From Aquabacterium soli (GTDB lineage Bacteria; Pseudomonadota; Gammaproteobacteria; Burkholderiales; Burkholderiaceae_C), in contig NZ_RSED01000004.1 in assembly GCF_003933735.1 (NCBI RefSeq), forward strand, positions 124,001 through 188,000: 64,000 nt of DNA, read 5' to 3'. A program made the translations under genes and the position numbers. The notes under the pieces were generated by a model. The model did not search any database. It had not been told where the DNA came from and saw nothing but the letters and a program-made list of their open reading frames with translations. This document shows positions 62,523 through 64,000 of this stretch, piece by piece. Positions within the stretch are counted from its first letter, which is position 1; every line of letters starts with the position of its first letter.

Positions 62523-62918
62523 ATGAACAAGCACCTACTGAAGCGCATCTCCCTGGTTGCCACGGCAGCCCTGGTCGCCAGCGGCGCGGCCATGGCCCAA
62601 AGCCAGGGCTCCACCGTCAACGGTGGCGGCACCTCCAACGCGGCCGGCGCCATCAACGGTTCGGCTGGCACCTCGGGCGCCACGCCCCCGGCCTTGCCGC
62701 CCAGCGACATGAATGGCGCACCCGCGGCCCCGTCGGTCGACTACAACCGCGTCGACCCGACAGCCGCTGGGGTGGACAGCGGTGCCAGCAAGCCCCACAA
62801 GGCCCGCCATACCGGCAGCAAGAAGGGCAAGCATGCCCGTGACGCAGCCAGCGCTCCCAGCGTGCTGGACGACCCGAACCGCGCCGGTGGCGGCAGCGGC
62901 AACAGCAACGTGCGTTGA
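62523..62918 (+). CDS. Small exported low-complexity protein, unrecognised
   Basis: A 131-residue protein with a signal peptide (LLKRISLVATAALVASGAAMA) and a mature part that is nearly all Gly, Ala, Ser, Asn, Thr and Pro (SQGSTVNGGGTSNAAGAINGSAG), then a Lys/His/Arg-rich patch (KPHKARHTGSKKGKHARD). I recognise no domain; it is likely a disordered periplasmic or surface protein. GAGGAC precedes the ATG. A sigma-54-like promoter is upstream and a terminator follows, so it seems to be a single-gene unit. Confidence 0.7.
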   Translation: MNKHLLKRISLVATAALVASGAAMAQSQGSTVNGGGTSNAAGAINGSAGTSGATPPALPPSDMNGAPAAPSVDYNRVDPTAAGVDSGASKPHKARHTGSKKGKHARDAASAPSVLDDPNRAGGGSGNSNVR

Positions 62919-62944
62919 AGCACCCACGGATCCACTGCGTCGAG

Positions 62945-62976
62945 AAAGGACCTGCGCAGATCGCGCAGGTCTTTCC
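62945..62976 (+). terminator. Rho-independent terminator after the small exported protein
   Basis: GACCTGCGC and GCGCAGGTC form a perfect 9-bp stem extended by AAAGG/CTTT with one bulge, followed by TTTCC. The T-tract is short. Confidence 0.65.
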
Positions 62977-63011
62977 ATGCAAATCAAGCGACCCGATGAG
63001 AGAAGAAGAAC

Positions 63012-63590
63012 ATGAGCACCACTTCGCTGAGCACACCGGACAGCCTGAATCTTCGCAGCGTGGGCGTTGCAACGCTTTTGCTGGGCGCGGCCACCTGCTG
63101 GGCCCTGACCCAGGCGGCGGGAGACAAGGTTGCCTACGAGCAGTCCCGGGCCGAGGCTGCACAGCAGTTCAAGACCGCCCTGGCGCAATGCGGCCAACAA
63201 TCGGTCCGCGACAAGGATGTTTGCCAAGCCACAGCCAAGGCCGAACGGACCAAGCGAGAGCAGCGCGCAGAAGCCCTTTACAAGGGGACGCCCGAAGCCG
63301 CACACAAGGCCCGTTTGGCGATCGCGCAGGCGGACCTTCAGGCAAGCCTGCGTGTGTGCGATCAGCGCGCTGGCGCCACGGCACGGACCTGCAAGCTGGA
63401 GGCACGCAAGCAATTCGACCAGGCCAAAGCAGAGGCCGACCAGGCATCCAGGAACCGCCTGCCCATCGACAAGAGCCTGGGCGAGACCGGACGAGTCCAT
63501 GCGAACGATCCGCGCGCCTGCGACACGCTGGAAGGCGGCGCCAAACATGCATGCCTTGGCCGTGCAGCACAGGCGGCCTCATCTCCCTGA
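63012..63590 (+). CDS. Membrane-anchored coiled-coil protein, unrecognised
   Basis: A 192-residue protein with one N-terminal hydrophobic segment (VGVATLLLGAATCWALTQAAG, about 17-37), likely an uncleaved anchor. A long charged helical region follows (AYEQSRAEAAQQFKTALAQCGQQ to KLEARKQFDQAKAEADQASRNR). Six cysteines are spaced through the mature part (at about 60, 70, 115, 126, 168 and 179), which suggests disulfides in the periplasm. AGAAGAAG precedes the ATG. No family recognised. It ends 9 bp before the convergent topoisomerase gene. Confidence 0.65.
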   Translation: MSTTSLSTPDSLNLRSVGVATLLLGAATCWALTQAAGDKVAYEQSRAEAAQQFKTALAQCGQQSVRDKDVCQATAKAERTKREQRAEALYKGTPEAAHKARLAIAQADLQASLRVCDQRAGATARTCKLEARKQFDQAKAEADQASRNRLPIDKSLGETGRVHANDPRACDTLEGGAKHACLGRAAQAASSP

Positions 63591-63599
63591 CCAATTGCG

Positions 63600-64000
63600 T
63601 CAGCTCGTGCGGCACTGCAGGAAGGCCAGCAGACGCCTTTCCTGCGCATTGAGACCGCGGCTCGGTACTGAGGAGGGCTCAACGCCTGCTTCATCTGGCC
63701 ACTCATCCTGTAGCGCACACACCAGCACGTGAGGGTGGACGTAAGACTTTCGGCAAACCGCCACCGTGTTGCCCAGCCGCGAGGCCACTTCCTTCAGGGC
63801 TTCATTGACCATGCGCCGCCGTGCGGCCGCACTCTCCGAACAGGGGGCCTCCCCGCCATCACGGGCCGCCTTGGCATCCGGCGCAAGCTGCGCCCACGCG
63901 TGCACCGTGGCATGCCATGTTCGGAAATCCTTGGCGGTGAACTCGTCTCCGCACAGGCTGCGGATGTAGTCGTTCACATCCGCTGAATCCACCACATGTG
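63600..64000 (-). CDS. Type IB DNA topoisomerase, C-terminal part (5' end outside window)
   Basis: The frame is open at the window edge and encodes the last 133 or so residues. VDSADVNDYIRSLCGDEFTAKDFRTWHATV is the conserved core of bacterial/poxvirus-type topoisomerase IB, and GNTVAVCRKSYVHPHVL carries the active-site Tyr (in KSYVHP) that forms the 3'-phosphotyrosine link. The enzyme relaxes supercoils by nicking one strand without ATP. The C-terminus SRGLNAQERRLLAFLQCRTS is the typical end. It sits close to ligD and ku, as in some Burkholderiales stress-gene clusters. Confidence 0.9.
   Translation of the reverse strand, partial: HVVDSADVNDYIRSLCGDEFTAKDFRTWHATVHAWAQLAPDAKAARDGGEAPCSESAAARRRMVNEALKEVASRLGNTVAVCRKSYVHPHVLVCALQDEWPDEAGVEPSSVPSRGLNAQERRLLAFLQCRTS

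Overview
This window is GC-rich, densely packed bacterial chromosome. The gene set (flhBAF-flhG, ybgC-tolQRA, ubiJ-ubiB, a ybhP-like nuclease next to clsB, prkA-yeaH-spoVR, zapA followed by 6S RNA, late cobalamin genes) suggests a betaproteobacterium of the order Burkholderiales, probably near the Leptothrix/Ideonella/Aquabacterium/Roseateles group. That placement is an inference from gene content and protein character; no rRNA is present. I saw no insertion sequence, prophage, CRISPR array, tRNA or rRNA.

Layout. 1-5,532 (minus): flagellar export and placement genes flhB-flhA-flhF and the start of flhG, joined by ATGA overlaps. 5,795-7,542 (minus): a porin and a small PstS-like periplasmic protein. 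7,813-12,706 (minus): the stress operon prkA-yeaH-spoVR. 12,980-15,568 (minus): an orphan GspE/PilB-type ATPase with repeated MshEN-like motifs. 15,706-23,571 (minus): one co-directional run of exopolysaccharide genes (undecaprenyl-phosphate sugar transferase, EpsL-like barrel, galE, manC) leading into ybgC-tolQ-tolR-tolA. The barrel gene and the 5' part of galE are strikingly AT-rich. 23,771-33,325 (plus): ubiJ-ubiB, a sodium:solute symporter, FmdB and DUF502 proteins, aspS, a NudB-like hydrolase, an EEP nuclease and clsB.

33,351-51,966 (minus) is the centrepiece: a cobalamin riboswitch followed by sixteen tightly spaced genes: btuB, cobP, btuF, btuC, btuD, cobB, an ExbB/TolQ-like channel, a DUF2149 protein that looks like ExbD/TolR, a huge CobN-like protein, cobO, cbiB, cobD (threonine-phosphate decarboxylase), cobQ, cobT, cobS and cobC. 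It covers corrinoid uptake, adenosylation, amidation and nucleotide-loop assembly, with none of the corrin-ring-building genes. The CobN-like protein has an N-terminal signal peptide and a C-terminal membrane anchor. It follows the proton-channel pair in a coupled cluster, and no AAA+ or vWA chelatase partners are present. I read this as a membrane-anchored, periplasmic chelatase-like machine energised by proton motive force rather than ATP. It is the best candidate here for an under-described system.

52,067-52,992 holds a TIGR02449-like coiled-coil protein, zapA, 6S RNA and a bidirectional terminator. 52,993-56,207 has a PAS-GGDEF protein with a degenerate active site but an intact inhibitory-site motif, a beta-hydroxyacid dehydrogenase and an ATP-grasp protein. 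56,257-64,000 looks like a DNA-repair and stress neighbourhood: ligD and ku diverging, an OmpA-like barrel, a GlcG/HbpS-type protein, a CBS-domain protein, two small envelope proteins (one behind a good sigma-54-like promoter) and the 3' end of a type IB topoisomerase gene.
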